From contig CAWIWT010000043.1 in NCBI GenBank assembly GCA_963839725.1, positions 21,833 through 85,832 of the forward strand: a stretch of 64,000 nt of DNA, written 5' to 3'. Below are positions 53,577 to 62,733 of the stretch, in pieces (position 1 is the stretch's first letter; every line of letters starts with the position of its first letter). The notes beneath the pieces were generated by a model. It was not told the DNA's origin. It searched no databases and saw only the letters and a program-made list of their open reading frames with translations. This DNA comes from Kumtagia sp963839725. Lineage in GTDB: Bacteria; Pseudomonadota; Alphaproteobacteria; Rhizobiales; Rhizobiaceae. The translations under genes were made by a program, and so were the position numbers.

Positions 53577-53960
53577 TCACGTTCCGCCCGTAGGGATTTC
53601 CTGAGGCTTCAGCTCGCGCGCGAAGGCTAGATTGTAGTTCAGTGCGTCCTGACTGACCTCTCCGCCAGGTTGCGCAGCCATCGCAAGGCTGTCGACAGTG
53701 CCAGTCAGAAGGTCTCTGCTTACTCCGCCAAGCGCGACGGAGAGCAATTTGTAGCCTGTCAGAGCATCTGGATGATCGACCTCGATGCGGGCATGCGGCT
53801 TGCCATTCTGTTTCGACATGGTGACTTTGAACCCTGGGACCGGGGTTCTCCTCTTGCGGTGACGCTCATATTCGGCAAGCGCCGCCGCTTCCCTGTCGGT
53901 TGGCTCGTTGGCTTCGCAATAGCCTGGGCTTTGGGTGCCGCCGTTCACCGGTAGGGTCAC
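53577..53960 (-). CDS. Conserved hypothetical protein, C-terminally truncated
   Basis: The 127-residue product (ALAEYERHRKRRTPVPGFKV, HARIEVDHPDALTGYKLLSV, DALNYNLAFARELKPQ) resembles a soluble rhizobial family of unknown function that I remember as about 60 residues longer, with a helical C-terminus after LKPQDE. Here it ends with IPTGGT. It is therefore probably a fragment, although the reading frame is intact. Confidence 0.5.
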   Translation of the reverse strand: MTLPVNGGTQSPGYCEANEPTDREAAALAEYERHRKRRTPVPGFKVTMSKQNGKPHARIEVDHPDALTGYKLLSVALGGVSRDLLTGTVDSLAMAAQPGGEVSQDALNYNLAFARELKPQEIPTGGT

Positions 53961-53990
53961 GAACAGCCTTTAGGAGCGGCAGGCTCCTTC

Positions 53991-55742
53991 TTAATCACCG
54001 TAAAGATAGCTGGGAAGCCAGAGCGTCATGCCGGGCCAAATGTACATAATGATCATGCAGACGATGACGATCAACATGTAGGGCATCATGCCCGCGAATA
54101 TCTGATTGAGCGTCACGTGCGGCGGGGATACGCCCTTCAGGTAGTACGCCGACATGGCAACAGGGGGCGACAGGAACGCCGCCTGCAAGTTTACGAAGAC
54201 GAGCACGCCCCATAGGATCGGATCAATGTCGAAGTGCTGCAACAGCGGCAGGAAGATCGGCACGAAGATGATGATGATCTCCGTCCATTCGAGCGGCCAG
54301 CCCAAGATGAAGATGATCGCCTGCGACAGGATCATGAACTGCAGGGGCGTCAGGTTGAGCGACAGCACCCAATGTTCCATAAGCGACTGGCCGCCGAGGA
54401 TCGCAAAAACCGCCGAGAACAACGCGGAGCCGACGAACAGCCAGCATACCATGGCTGTCGTCTTCGCCGTCAGGAACACGGCTTCCTTGATGCGCTTCCA
54501 GTCGAGAGTTCGGGCCTGGAAGGCCAGCAGAAAGGCCCCGGCTGCGCCGACGGCCGCCGACTCGGTCGCGGTGGTGATCCCGAACAGGATGACGCCGAGC
54601 ACGACAACGGTGAGAACGGCCAGCGGCATGACGGACGAGACCAAAAGCTTCACGACCTCGAGCCGCTCGGCCGTCATGTTCCGGTAGTAGCGGACGAGTA
54701 TCAAACCGGCGAGCGCAACGATGATGCCGAACGAAACGTAGAAACCAGTCGTCGGACCGGCGTCCAGCGCTGGTCCGCCAAGTTCCTCCACGGCGGGAGC
54801 ACCTAGCTGTTCCAGTTCCGCCGGCGCCTCGTCTTCGGTCGCGGCTTGCTGATGGATGACCACATACCACCAGACAAGCGAGAGGACGAGCGACGTCAAT
54901 GCAAGGGGGACCAGCGCGGCACAGCTGTTCGTGATCAACTTCCAATAAGTAAGGCGCCCCTTGTCGGTTTCGAGCGTCATCGCCCGCGATGGCGAGATCA
55001 ACGCTTTAACAAGCCCGACCAGCATGTTGCGCGAGTAAACCCCCTGAAAGCTTCGCATCCAGCTTGGCACCGGAACACTTGTCTGATCTTCCGGCAAGGA
55101 TGGAGCGATCTTCGGATTGATTGCCGCCCAGCCGAGCACGTAGACGAGGTACAAAAAGGCGAGGAAAAAGCTCGGGAACATCGCGGCGGCATAGAGCTTC
55201 ACGACCGACTGGCCCGCAACCGCCGCATAAACGATGATCATGACCGACGGCGGGATCAGGATGCCCAACGTGCCACCCGCGGTGATGACGCCGGTAGCGA
55301 GCTTCACGTCGTATCCGGCGCGTAGCATCGGGTTAAGAGCGATCACACCCATCAAGACCACCACCGCGCCGACGAGGCCGCTGGCAATTCCCCAGAACGT
55401 GCAGACGATGAGCGTAGCGACGGCGAGCGAGGCCGGTACGCGCCGGGCTGAAAGCTGGATGCTATAGAACATCTTGTCGACCAGCGCCCCGCGTTCCATC
55501 ACATATCCCATGAGCACGAACAACGGGATGGAGATCAGGACGTCATTGGTCATTGCCCCATAGGTGCGCTGGACCATCAGATCGAAAACGCGGTTGTCGA
55601 CCCAATGCTCCGCCGGGATGTAGAACGCGTAAAACCCGAAAAACATGCCAAGGCCCATAAGCGTGAAGGCCGTGGGGAAACCCATCAGGATGACGACCAC
55701 GATGAGCATGAGCATCGTGAGTCCTATGGCTGGATCGCTCAT
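53991..55742 (-). CDS. dctM: TRAP transporter large permease (DctM)
   Basis: The 583-residue membrane protein has about 13-14 hydrophobic helices. It is longer than the usual 430 because of an insert of about 150 residues in the middle (around residues 220-370, including a polar loop rich in E and A). Family stretches are FPTAFTLMGLGMFFGFYA, MTNDVLISIPLFVLMGYVME and LGILIPPSVMIIVYAAVAGQ. It is the Na+-driven channel of a TRAP importer. The start overlaps the DctQ stop (ATGA). Confidence 0.92.
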   Translation of the reverse strand: MSDPAIGLTMLMLIVVVILMGFPTAFTLMGLGMFFGFYAFYIPAEHWVDNRVFDLMVQRTYGAMTNDVLISIPLFVLMGYVMERGALVDKMFYSIQLSARRVPASLAVATLIVCTFWGIASGLVGAVVVLMGVIALNPMLRAGYDVKLATGVITAGGTLGILIPPSVMIIVYAAVAGQSVVKLYAAAMFPSFFLAFLYLVYVLGWAAINPKIAPSLPEDQTSVPVPSWMRSFQGVYSRNMLVGLVKALISPSRAMTLETDKGRLTYWKLITNSCAALVPLALTSLVLSLVWWYVVIHQQAATEDEAPAELEQLGAPAVEELGGPALDAGPTTGFYVSFGIIVALAGLILVRYYRNMTAERLEVVKLLVSSVMPLAVLTVVVLGVILFGITTATESAAVGAAGAFLLAFQARTLDWKRIKEAVFLTAKTTAMVCWLFVGSALFSAVFAILGGQSLMEHWVLSLNLTPLQFMILSQAIIFILGWPLEWTEIIIIFVPIFLPLLQHFDIDPILWGVLVFVNLQAAFLSPPVAMSAYYLKGVSPPHVTLNQIFAGMMPYMLIVIVCMIIMYIWPGMTLWLPSYLYGD

Positions 55743-56407
55743 GTCTGCAGATCTCCCCCCATGCCGCGCTGCCGCGCCTCCTCGTCGATCTTCTGAGCCC
55801 GCGCGATGGCGGCCTTGCGCGTTTCTTCGTCCACATATTCACTGAGCGCGAGCTGATCTTCCACGACATCGATCTCTGACACATCCTTGCGTCGTTCGGG
55901 CCATTCGCCCGTCCTGAGGCAGACGATGCACCGCGCGATCTCGGCCACGCCCTGGAGCATCACCAAGGCGCCGGCCACCGGAATAACCGATTTGAAGTGG
56001 TAGATGGGCGGACCCTCCGCCGTCACGGTCGAATGCTCGCCGATCCGCCAGGACAGTGCGGCATAGTCGTAGCCTGCATAGACAAGAGCCGCGATCCCCG
56101 GCAGGAAGAAAACCACGTACAACAGAAGGTCGAGCGCGGCTTGCGTCCGGGGCCGCATGGAGCTGTAGAGAAAATCGCCGCGCACATGGGCATTTTGCGC
56201 GAGCGCGTAAGCTCCCGCGAGCATGAACAGCGTGCCATAGAGCATGTTGCTTGCGTCGAATATCCATGCCGTTGGCATGTTCAGGATGTAGCGCTTGAAG
56301 ACCTCGACGCAGACCAGCGCCATCAGTCCGACGATCAGCCACGCCGCAGCCTTGCCGACCCACGTGCTGATACTATCCACCGCGTTCAGGAAATGCTGGA
56401 CGTCCAT
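55739..56407 (-). CDS. dctQ: TRAP transporter small permease (DctQ)
   Basis: The start is MDVQHFLNAVDSISTWVGKA, giving 222 residues and four helices (WLIVGLMALVCVEVFKRYIL in the first). The layout with a polar C-terminal tail rich in D, E and K (RKDVSEIDVVEDQLALSEYV) is somewhat longer than usual. It pairs with DctM. The longer ORF upstream is rejected because it has no ribosome site and overlaps the end of dctP. Confidence 0.9.
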   Translation of the reverse strand: MDVQHFLNAVDSISTWVGKAAAWLIVGLMALVCVEVFKRYILNMPTAWIFDASNMLYGTLFMLAGAYALAQNAHVRGDFLYSSMRPRTQAALDLLLYVVFFLPGIAALVYAGYDYAALSWRIGEHSTVTAEGPPIYHFKSVIPVAGALVMLQGVAEIARCIVCLRTGEWPERRKDVSEIDVVEDQLALSEYVDEETRKAAIARAQKIDEEARQRGMGGDLQT

Positions 56408-56493
56408 GCGAGGAGCCCGTGTGGCTGGAGTGCCGATTTGAAAGGCAAGGCACCGTTTCGGTGAGGCAAGTCGGTGCCTTGCTCGAAAGCGCT

Positions 56494-57640
56494 TTAGAGG
56501 TTTTTCGCTACCCCATCGGGACCGAAGTAATGATCGAAGACCAGGCGGCGGTTGACGACCGTGTCCTGTTCCCATCGCGTTGCCCGCTGGGCAAAGGCGA
56601 GCTGCGATTCCAGGATCTCCCTGAACAGCGGGTTTTCATCCGCTTTCTTTTTCACGACCTGGTCATAAACCTCCAGCTGTTTCTTGAGAACTGCTTCCGG
56701 CGTCTTGTAGAATTTGACCTTGTCCTTCGTCTGCATCTCGGAATAGTCTTTCGAATACCGGTCGATGGCCTTCCAGGCCATGTCCTGCGAGGCAGCCTCG
56801 ACCGCATTGGCGATGATCGCCTTCATCTGTTCAGGCAGAGCCGTCGTATTTCGTCTTGTTGAACATGATTTCGAACTGCTCGGCATTCTGGTGGTAGCTC
56901 TGCAGCATGCAGACCTTGGATACGTCCGGGAAACCAAGCACCCGATCGGACGAGGCGTTGTTGAACTCGGCCGCATCGAGCAGGCCGCGGTCCAGTGCCG
57001 CGACGATTTCGCCGCCGGGCAGTGCGTTGACGGCTGCGCCGAGGCCAGTGAAGACGTCGATCGAAATGCCGACGGTGCGGAACTTGAGGCCGCTGAGGTC
57101 TTCGGCCTTGGCAACCGGTTTCTTGAACCAGCCGAGCGGCTGTGTCGGCATGGGTCCATAGGGGAAGGACACGACATTGGCGCCGATCGAGGCATAGAGC
57201 TTTGCCAGCAGTTCCTTGCCGCCGCCATATTTGTGCCAGGAAAGCAGCATGTTGGCGTCCATGGCGAAGCCCGGGCCGGAGCCCCATAGCGCGAGCGCCG
57301 TCTGCTTGCCGTAGTGATAGACGAGCACGCCGTGGCCGCCGTCCAGGGTTCCTTCCGACACCGCGTCGAGCAGGCCGAATGCGGGCACGACGGCGCCCGC
57401 CGGCAGCACCTCTATGTTGAGTTCTCCGCCCGTCATGTCATTGACCTTCTTGGCGAAATCGAGCGCGAACTCGTGAAAGATATCCTTGGAGGGCCATGTG
57501 CTCTGCCAGCGCATGTTGACCGGACCTTGCGCCTTGGCGACGCTCGGCGCGGCCATGACGGCCGCGGCTGCCACTGCCGTCCCGCTCAGGAACTTCCGGC
57601 GCGAGGTGTTGCCCCGCGTTTGGGTCTTTCCTCTGGTCAT
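56494..57640 (-). pseudogene. dctP: TRAP substrate-binding protein (DctP), frameshifted
   Basis: From ATG 57640 the protein has a Tat-type leader (SRRKFLSGTAVAAAAVMAA, cleaved near AKAQG) and a DctP body (RWQSTWPSKDIFHEFALDFA, AEDLSGLKFRTVGIS, AAEFNNASSDRVLGFPDVSK), then stops at 56831. The rest, LPEQMKAIIANAVEAASQDM to FDHYFGPDGVAKNL, follows in another frame to 56494, so one extra base lies near 56.841 kb (KYDALPEQMKA when removed). The NNASSD stretch resembles TakP-type (oxo acid) binding proteins. It heads the dctPQM operon, and without it the transporter would be blind unless the base is a sequencing error. Confidence 0.88.
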
Positions 57641-57869
57641 TGGTTCCTCCCGAAACTGAGGACTTCTTTTCCCGCGTCAGATCATACTACTCATCGACGG
57701 TCGTAGCAAAAAACTGGCGGGAGGACGAACAGGCAGTTCGGACGGAAAGCATGTTTACGACCGCTTTGGCGCAAAGCGGACCTTCACCAACTTCGGCTTC
57801 TGACCGTCAATAGCGGAAACCGTGCAGTGCTATCTTCCATATTGGTGGTTACGCAAAGGACAGAGGCAA

Positions 57870-59774
57870 TCAGGCCTCACAAATCCACACTTGCATCGAG
57901 CCGCTGGCGCGGTTGTTCCAAAGATAGTAGGGCAGCGCTACCATTTTGCGATCGGATTTAGCCGGGGGACTACGCCTGTAGAGACTATCAGTCCAGTCCA
58001 TCGTTTCGAGCCTTTCAGCACGAACAGTTAGCGTGACGGTCCCTCCGAAAAGGTCGCCTTGCTTCTTTGCCACGATCTCTGCATCACGCGGCAAGCGTAG
58101 CTGTTGTACGCGGCCGCCTGGATTGTCGACTTCCTCGACGCAGTAGACGAGCGGACCACGCTTGAGGGCAACGCGGCCAACATTCTCCTTCACGGCGGGA
58201 TGCGCGTAGAGGCGCTCTGGCGGCATGGGAAGTTCGAGTTCGATCCTGTCGCCGGCATGCCATAGACGACAGACGGAAAGATAGCCGTTGACGGTCGCAG
58301 CGTTTACATCGACAGGCTCACCGTTGATGGCAGCAGAGGCTCCATTCGCCCAGCCCGGAATGCGAAGCTTCACCGCGAACGAGGCGGGCTGTCTGGGGCT
58401 GACCTCGATCGAGATCGAGCCGGAAAGCGGGTAGGTGCTGATTTCCCGCAAGGCTACCGTTGTGCCGGCCAGTGCGAGCGTCGTCGATATGCCTCCGTAG
58501 AGGTGAAACGCAACAGCATCTTCGCTAGCAGAAACGAAATAGCCCCCGACCGAGGCGACGAGCCGCGACGAATTCATCGTGCAGCAGGGACAGGTGTGCC
58601 ACGCCCAGCGGCTGTGCCGGCCATCGCTGTCCAGCGGGTTGGAATAGAAATAGTGTTCGCCATCGCGCGACAGTCCGGTCAATGCGCCGTTGAACAGTGC
58701 CTGTTCGACGACGTCCGCATATTTGCCATCCAGATCGAAATGCAGCATACGCTGGGCCCAGAAGATGAGCGCGACGGACGCACAGGTCTCCGCATAGGCG
58801 GTGTCGTTAGGCAGGTCGTACGCTTCCGTGAAACCCTCATTCGCTGCTGCAGGGCCAAGTCCGGAAGTAATGTAGATCTTGGAATTCATCACATCGGCCC
58901 AGAGCGTTTCGCAGGCGCTCTTTAGGCTATCGTCGTTGAGCTCGGCAGCAAGGTCCGCCATCGCGGAGAACATATACATTGCGCGCACGGCGTGACCGAC
59001 GACCTTGACCTGATCGCGCACCGGCTTGTGCGATTGGTTGTATTCGTAGCTCTTCGCCCAAAAATCCTTTGGGTCCTCGCCTCGCGCAACAGCTTCCTCA
59101 TCGAAATAGTGCGGCTGACGCCCCCGTTCGTTAATGAAATAGGCGGCGAGGTCGAGATGCTTTCTCTCGCCGGTCAGACGGTAGAGCTTGATAAGTGCCA
59201 ACTCGACCTCTTGATGGCCGCAGTAGCCGCGCTTTTGGCCCGGATTCGGGCCAAACATCTGGCGCACATGGTCGACGTAGCGCTCCAGGATATCGAGTAG
59301 CCGGCGATGCCCGGTGGCGAGGAAGTAGGCAATGCCACCCTCCAATAGGTGCCCAAGATTGTAGAGCTCATGATTGTCGCGCAGGTTGCTCCAGCGTTTG
59401 TCCGGCTCGCGCTGCAGATACCAGCAGTTCAGATACCCGTCTGGTGCCTGCGCCTTTTCGAGATCGTCGGTGATCGCCTCGATCTTGGCCTCAATGTCTG
59501 CATCGCGTCGATGCGACAGAGCGTAGGACGCCGCTTCGATCCATTTGCCCACATCGGAATCCCAAAAAACCTGAACGGTGAAATTGTGCTCGTTGCGCGG
59601 GAAACGGAGCGACGGCGGCGGATTCGGAAGCTTGAGCAACTCCAATATCCCGTGCTTGCCAAGCTGGACGTGCTGGCTGGGAATGGTGCGCGTCAGAACG
59701 GTCTCCAGCCGCTCGCGCCAGAACTCTCCCTCCAGCGCCACATCGACGAAGCGAACGGGCCTCAATTCGTTCAT
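57870..59774 (-). CDS. Glycoside hydrolase family 127 (beta-L-arabinofuranosidase type)
   Basis: The 634-residue protein matches GH127 over its length, with GYLNCWYLQREPDKRW, LGHLLEGGIAYFLATG and RGYCGHQEVELALIKLYRLT. The zinc/catalytic Cys cluster is complete: E329 and C331 (YAETCASV) and C397-C398 (HTCPCC), in the arrangement known from HypBA1, where a Cys is the nucleophile. No signal peptide is present, so it acts on imported oligosaccharides in the cytoplasm. It follows a LacI-type regulator by 34 bases and belongs to the sugar uptake cluster on the minus strand. Confidence 0.92.
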   Translation of the reverse strand: MNELRPVRFVDVALEGEFWRERLETVLTRTIPSQHVQLGKHGILELLKLPNPPPSLRFPRNEHNFTVQVFWDSDVGKWIEAASYALSHRRDADIEAKIEAITDDLEKAQAPDGYLNCWYLQREPDKRWSNLRDNHELYNLGHLLEGGIAYFLATGHRRLLDILERYVDHVRQMFGPNPGQKRGYCGHQEVELALIKLYRLTGERKHLDLAAYFINERGRQPHYFDEEAVARGEDPKDFWAKSYEYNQSHKPVRDQVKVVGHAVRAMYMFSAMADLAAELNDDSLKSACETLWADVMNSKIYITSGLGPAAANEGFTEAYDLPNDTAYAETCASVALIFWAQRMLHFDLDGKYADVVEQALFNGALTGLSRDGEHYFYSNPLDSDGRHSRWAWHTCPCCTMNSSRLVASVGGYFVSASEDAVAFHLYGGISTTLALAGTTVALREISTYPLSGSISIEVSPRQPASFAVKLRIPGWANGASAAINGEPVDVNAATVNGYLSVCRLWHAGDRIELELPMPPERLYAHPAVKENVGRVALKRGPLVYCVEEVDNPGGRVQQLRLPRDAEIVAKKQGDLFGGTVTLTVRAERLETMDWTDSLYRRSPPAKSDRKMVALPYYLWNNRASGSMQVWICEA

Positions 59775-59807
59775 CGGATTGCCTCCGTTAAAAGTGTCGT
59801 CGTAAGG

Positions 59808-60863
59808 TCATGTCGACGACGATTTCCGTACGACCAGAGAGCACGGTCGACGCTTGACGCCGCTGTTGGTCTTGCCAGCGATCATATCCAGAAGACTGTC
59901 GCCCGCCTCACGGCCGAGAGCCTTGAGGTTCATGTCGACGCTGGTCAGTGGCGGCCGTGTCGCCAGCGTCATGACGTCCCAATTGTCGAAACCGACGATG
60001 GCGACGTCGCCTGGAACGTCGATGCCCATTTCGCGCAACATGTCGACTGCACCGCGCGCGATCTGGTCATTGCCGCAGAAGATCGCATCCGGCCGCTCCG
60101 GCATCGCAAACAGCGACGCCACCGCCTCCCGCCCCCAAGCCTCGGACCAGACACCCGACAGATAGAAGCTCGGTATTTCAGGTAATCCAGCCGTGACCAA
60201 TGCGGCCCTGTAGCCGCTCTTGCGCAGTCGCACCGCCTCGAAATGCTCAGGCCCGGTGATGTGTGCAATGCGCTTGCGACCCAGTTCGGCCAGATGGGAG
60301 ATGGCGAGAACCGCGCCGCCCTCGTCGTCCGGCAGCAGCGAAATGGCATTCGGATCGTCGGCTTGTGAAAAGACGTAGACGACCGGCAGGCCATGTGCCA
60401 GCGGCCCGATCGGTGAGCGCTTGTCGGCGCGGCGCCCCGTCACAACCAGTCCATCGACGCGTTTTCCGAGGAGTTGGTCGAGATGCTGGCGTTCACGGGC
60501 CGGATCATCGGTGGCGTTACACATGAACACTGCGATCCGTTCCTCGGCCAGGCGCTCCTCGAGCGCCTCTACGATCGGGAACGTAAATCGACCGAAACTG
60601 TCGTTCGAAATGATGCCGATGGTGCGCGACTTCGCGCGATGCAGGCTCTGCGCCAAGTGGTTTGGGCGGTAGCCGATCTCGTTAGCGACCCTCAGCACAT
60701 TCTCTCGCGTCTCCTTGCTCAGTCGCCCCCCGAAGTTGAGCGCCTTCGACGCCGTGCCGATAGAGACGTTGGCGAGGCGCGCAACGTCGCGGATCGTCGG
60801 CGTACCCGCGACCGTGAGGCGGTTGGCGACTGATCCCAGCGGAGGCGTTTCGTCGTCCTGCAT
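59808..60863 (-). CDS. LacI-family transcriptional repressor of the GH127 cluster
   Basis: The 351-residue protein has an N-terminal LacI HTH (TIRDVARLANVSIGTASKAL, residues about 18-37) and hinge LSKETRENVLRVANEIGYRP, followed by a periplasmic-binding-protein-like sensor (TIGIISNDSFGRFTFPIVEA, VDGLVVTGRRADKR). It sits inside the operon between the MalG-type permease and GH127, almost touching the first, so it is probably autoregulated by the sugar taken up. Confidence 0.92.
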   Translation of the reverse strand: MQDDETPPLGSVANRLTVAGTPTIRDVARLANVSIGTASKALNFGGRLSKETRENVLRVANEIGYRPNHLAQSLHRAKSRTIGIISNDSFGRFTFPIVEALEERLAEERIAVFMCNATDDPARERQHLDQLLGKRVDGLVVTGRRADKRSPIGPLAHGLPVVYVFSQADDPNAISLLPDDEGGAVLAISHLAELGRKRIAHITGPEHFEAVRLRKSGYRAALVTAGLPEIPSFYLSGVWSEAWGREAVASLFAMPERPDAIFCGNDQIARGAVDMLREMGIDVPGDVAIVGFDNWDVMTLATRPPLTSVDMNLKALGREAGDSLLDMIAGKTNSGVKRRPCSLVVRKSSST

Positions 60864-60864
60864 G

Positions 60865-61776
60865 CTACTTGACTGCTCCGGTGAGGAAACCTGCCATGTA
60901 GTACTTCTGCAGCAGAAGATAGAACGCCATGCACGGGATGATCGAAATGGTGATTCCGGCCTGCAGCATGCCCCAGTCTGTGCCGCCGATACTGGTTTGC
61001 TGGCGCGCCGCAGCGAGAATCAGCGGCAAGGTGAATGACGAATCCTTGTTCATGATCACGAGGGCGGCCAGCAATTCGTTCCAGGACGTGATGAACGCGA
61101 AGAGCGAAACCGTGATCATGGCCGGCACAACGGCCGGCAAGCAGATGTGCAACAGCACCTGAAAACTGTTGCAGCCGTCCATGATGGCGGCCTCTTCCAA
61201 CTCGCGCGGCACCGCCTCGAACGCGTTGCGCATCACGTAGATGCTGAACGGGAGCTGGATCGCCGTATGGACGATCGCAAGACCCAGGAGCGAGTTGTGA
61301 AGGTTGAGTTGGACAAAGAGGAAGAACAGCGGCGTGAGCAGCGCCTGGTAAGGCACGATTAGACCGAGCAATAGGACAACGAAGAGCACCTCCTTGCCTG
61401 GGATCCGGAACTTTGCGAGGCCGTAACCAGCCGGAACGGTTAGAGCAAGGCAGAAGAGGATCGTGAGCAGTGCTGCGCCGAGACTATTCGAGAAGTAAGT
61501 CGGCAACCCTGCCTGATAGTTCCAAAGCCGCTCATAAGAGTCGAGGCTGAGCGCATGCGGAAAGTAGGTCGGCGGTACCGCGGCCGCTTCCTGCGTCGAT
61601 TTCAGCGAAGCTAGGACCGAGGCTAGCAGCGGCAGCAGCATCACCGTCGACAATGCCACGCACACAGCCGAGATCAGATACTTCTGCCGCCCAAGCGAAA
61701 AGTTCGCCATCAGTCCTGGGCGTGCCGTTCCTCGGGTAAAGGCGCGTGCCTCCGTGGCACCGGATGAGGCGCTCAT
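60865..61776 (-). CDS. Carbohydrate ABC transporter permease (MalG/UgpE type)
   Basis: The 303-residue protein has six helices after a polar N-terminus of about 30 residues and the EAA motif (EEAAIMDGCNSFQVLLHICL, PAVVPAMITVSLFAF). The start at ATG 61776 overlaps the preceding stop (ATGA); Met23 (MANFSLGRQKYL) is the alternative. It forms the channel with the MalF-type partner. Confidence 0.92.
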   Translation of the reverse strand: MSASSGATEARAFTRGTARPGLMANFSLGRQKYLISAVCVALSTVMLLPLLASVLASLKSTQEAAAVPPTYFPHALSLDSYERLWNYQAGLPTYFSNSLGAALLTILFCLALTVPAGYGLAKFRIPGKEVLFVVLLLGLIVPYQALLTPLFFLFVQLNLHNSLLGLAIVHTAIQLPFSIYVMRNAFEAVPRELEEAAIMDGCNSFQVLLHICLPAVVPAMITVSLFAFITSWNELLAALVIMNKDSSFTLPLILAAARQQTSIGGTDWGMLQAGITISIIPCMAFYLLLQKYYMAGFLTGAVK

Positions 61777-62648
61777 GCATGGCTCCGGCGGCTTAGCAAC
61801 ATCTGCAGCACTGTGCAGACCAGAATGACGCCAGCCAGGATGAGCGAAAGCGCCGCGCCGTAGCCGAGCTTCAGATAGGGGAATGAATTGAGATAGATCA
61901 GGAAAACCGATGTCGAAGTCATGTTGCGCGGCTGTCCGGCGGTCATGATGTAGAACTGGTCAAAGGCCAGCAGCGAACCAATGACGCTGACCAGGGTGAC
62001 AAGCAGGATTGTCTTTGCAGTCAGTGGCAGCGTGATCAGTCGCACGCGCTGCCAGTAGCTGGCGCCGTCGACCATCGCGGCCTCGCCGATGTCGCTAGGA
62101 ACGGCGTGAATTGCAGCGACGAAAAGGATTGTCCCGAAGCCAACCACTTTCCAGACGATCGAGACGATGACTGCCCACATCGAGACGTCGGCGTCGGCGC
62201 CGAACCAAACTACCGGCTTCGAGATCAGACCGATGTCCATCAAGGCCCGGTTAATCAGCCCGAAATCATAGCTGAACAGCCAGTACCAGAGCAGGCTCGA
62301 GGCTCCCAGCCCAATCACAACCGGGGCGAACACGACGCTGCGGGTTAGCTGACGCAATGGTCGGTTCTCTGTTGTGAGAAGCGCGATCAGATAGCCGAAT
62401 ATCATCAGAATTGGGGTGATCAGCACTGTGTATTTGAGGGTAAACTCAAGCGACATCCAGAATTGGGCGTCGTTCCAGGCCTTGATGAAATTACCGGCGC
62501 CAACATACTTCTTGGCCGCGATGAGCGACCAATTGTGAAGTGACATCCACACCATCTGGGCAAGCGGATACGCCGTAAAGACCAGCACGAAGACGAGCGC
62601 CGGCGCAACGTAGAGCAATCCCACATATCTGCTGGTGCCTGTGTGCAT
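61773..62648 (-). CDS. Carbohydrate ABC transporter permease (MalF/UgpA type)
   Basis: The 291-residue protein has six helices and the EAA motif (IGEAAMVDGASYWQRVRLIT and LPLTAKTILLVTLVSVIGS). It starts MHTGTSRYVGLLYVAPALVF. It lies between the binding protein gene (about 85 bases) and MalG (overlap). No ATPase gene is found in the cluster, so the energising subunit must be encoded elsewhere or beyond the window. Confidence 0.92.
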   Translation of the reverse strand: MHTGTSRYVGLLYVAPALVFVLVFTAYPLAQMVWMSLHNWSLIAAKKYVGAGNFIKAWNDAQFWMSLEFTLKYTVLITPILMIFGYLIALLTTENRPLRQLTRSVVFAPVVIGLGASSLLWYWLFSYDFGLINRALMDIGLISKPVVWFGADADVSMWAVIVSIVWKVVGFGTILFVAAIHAVPSDIGEAAMVDGASYWQRVRLITLPLTAKTILLVTLVSVIGSLLAFDQFYIMTAGQPRNMTSTSVFLIYLNSFPYLKLGYGAALSLILAGVILVCTVLQMLLSRRSHA

Positions 62649-62733
62649 CGAACCTTGCGTTGACTTATAGCGACCAACCGCGGGCCGGGAACTCGGGATC
62701 CGGTCGCATCGCCGACCTTTCCCCGGGAGCTAC

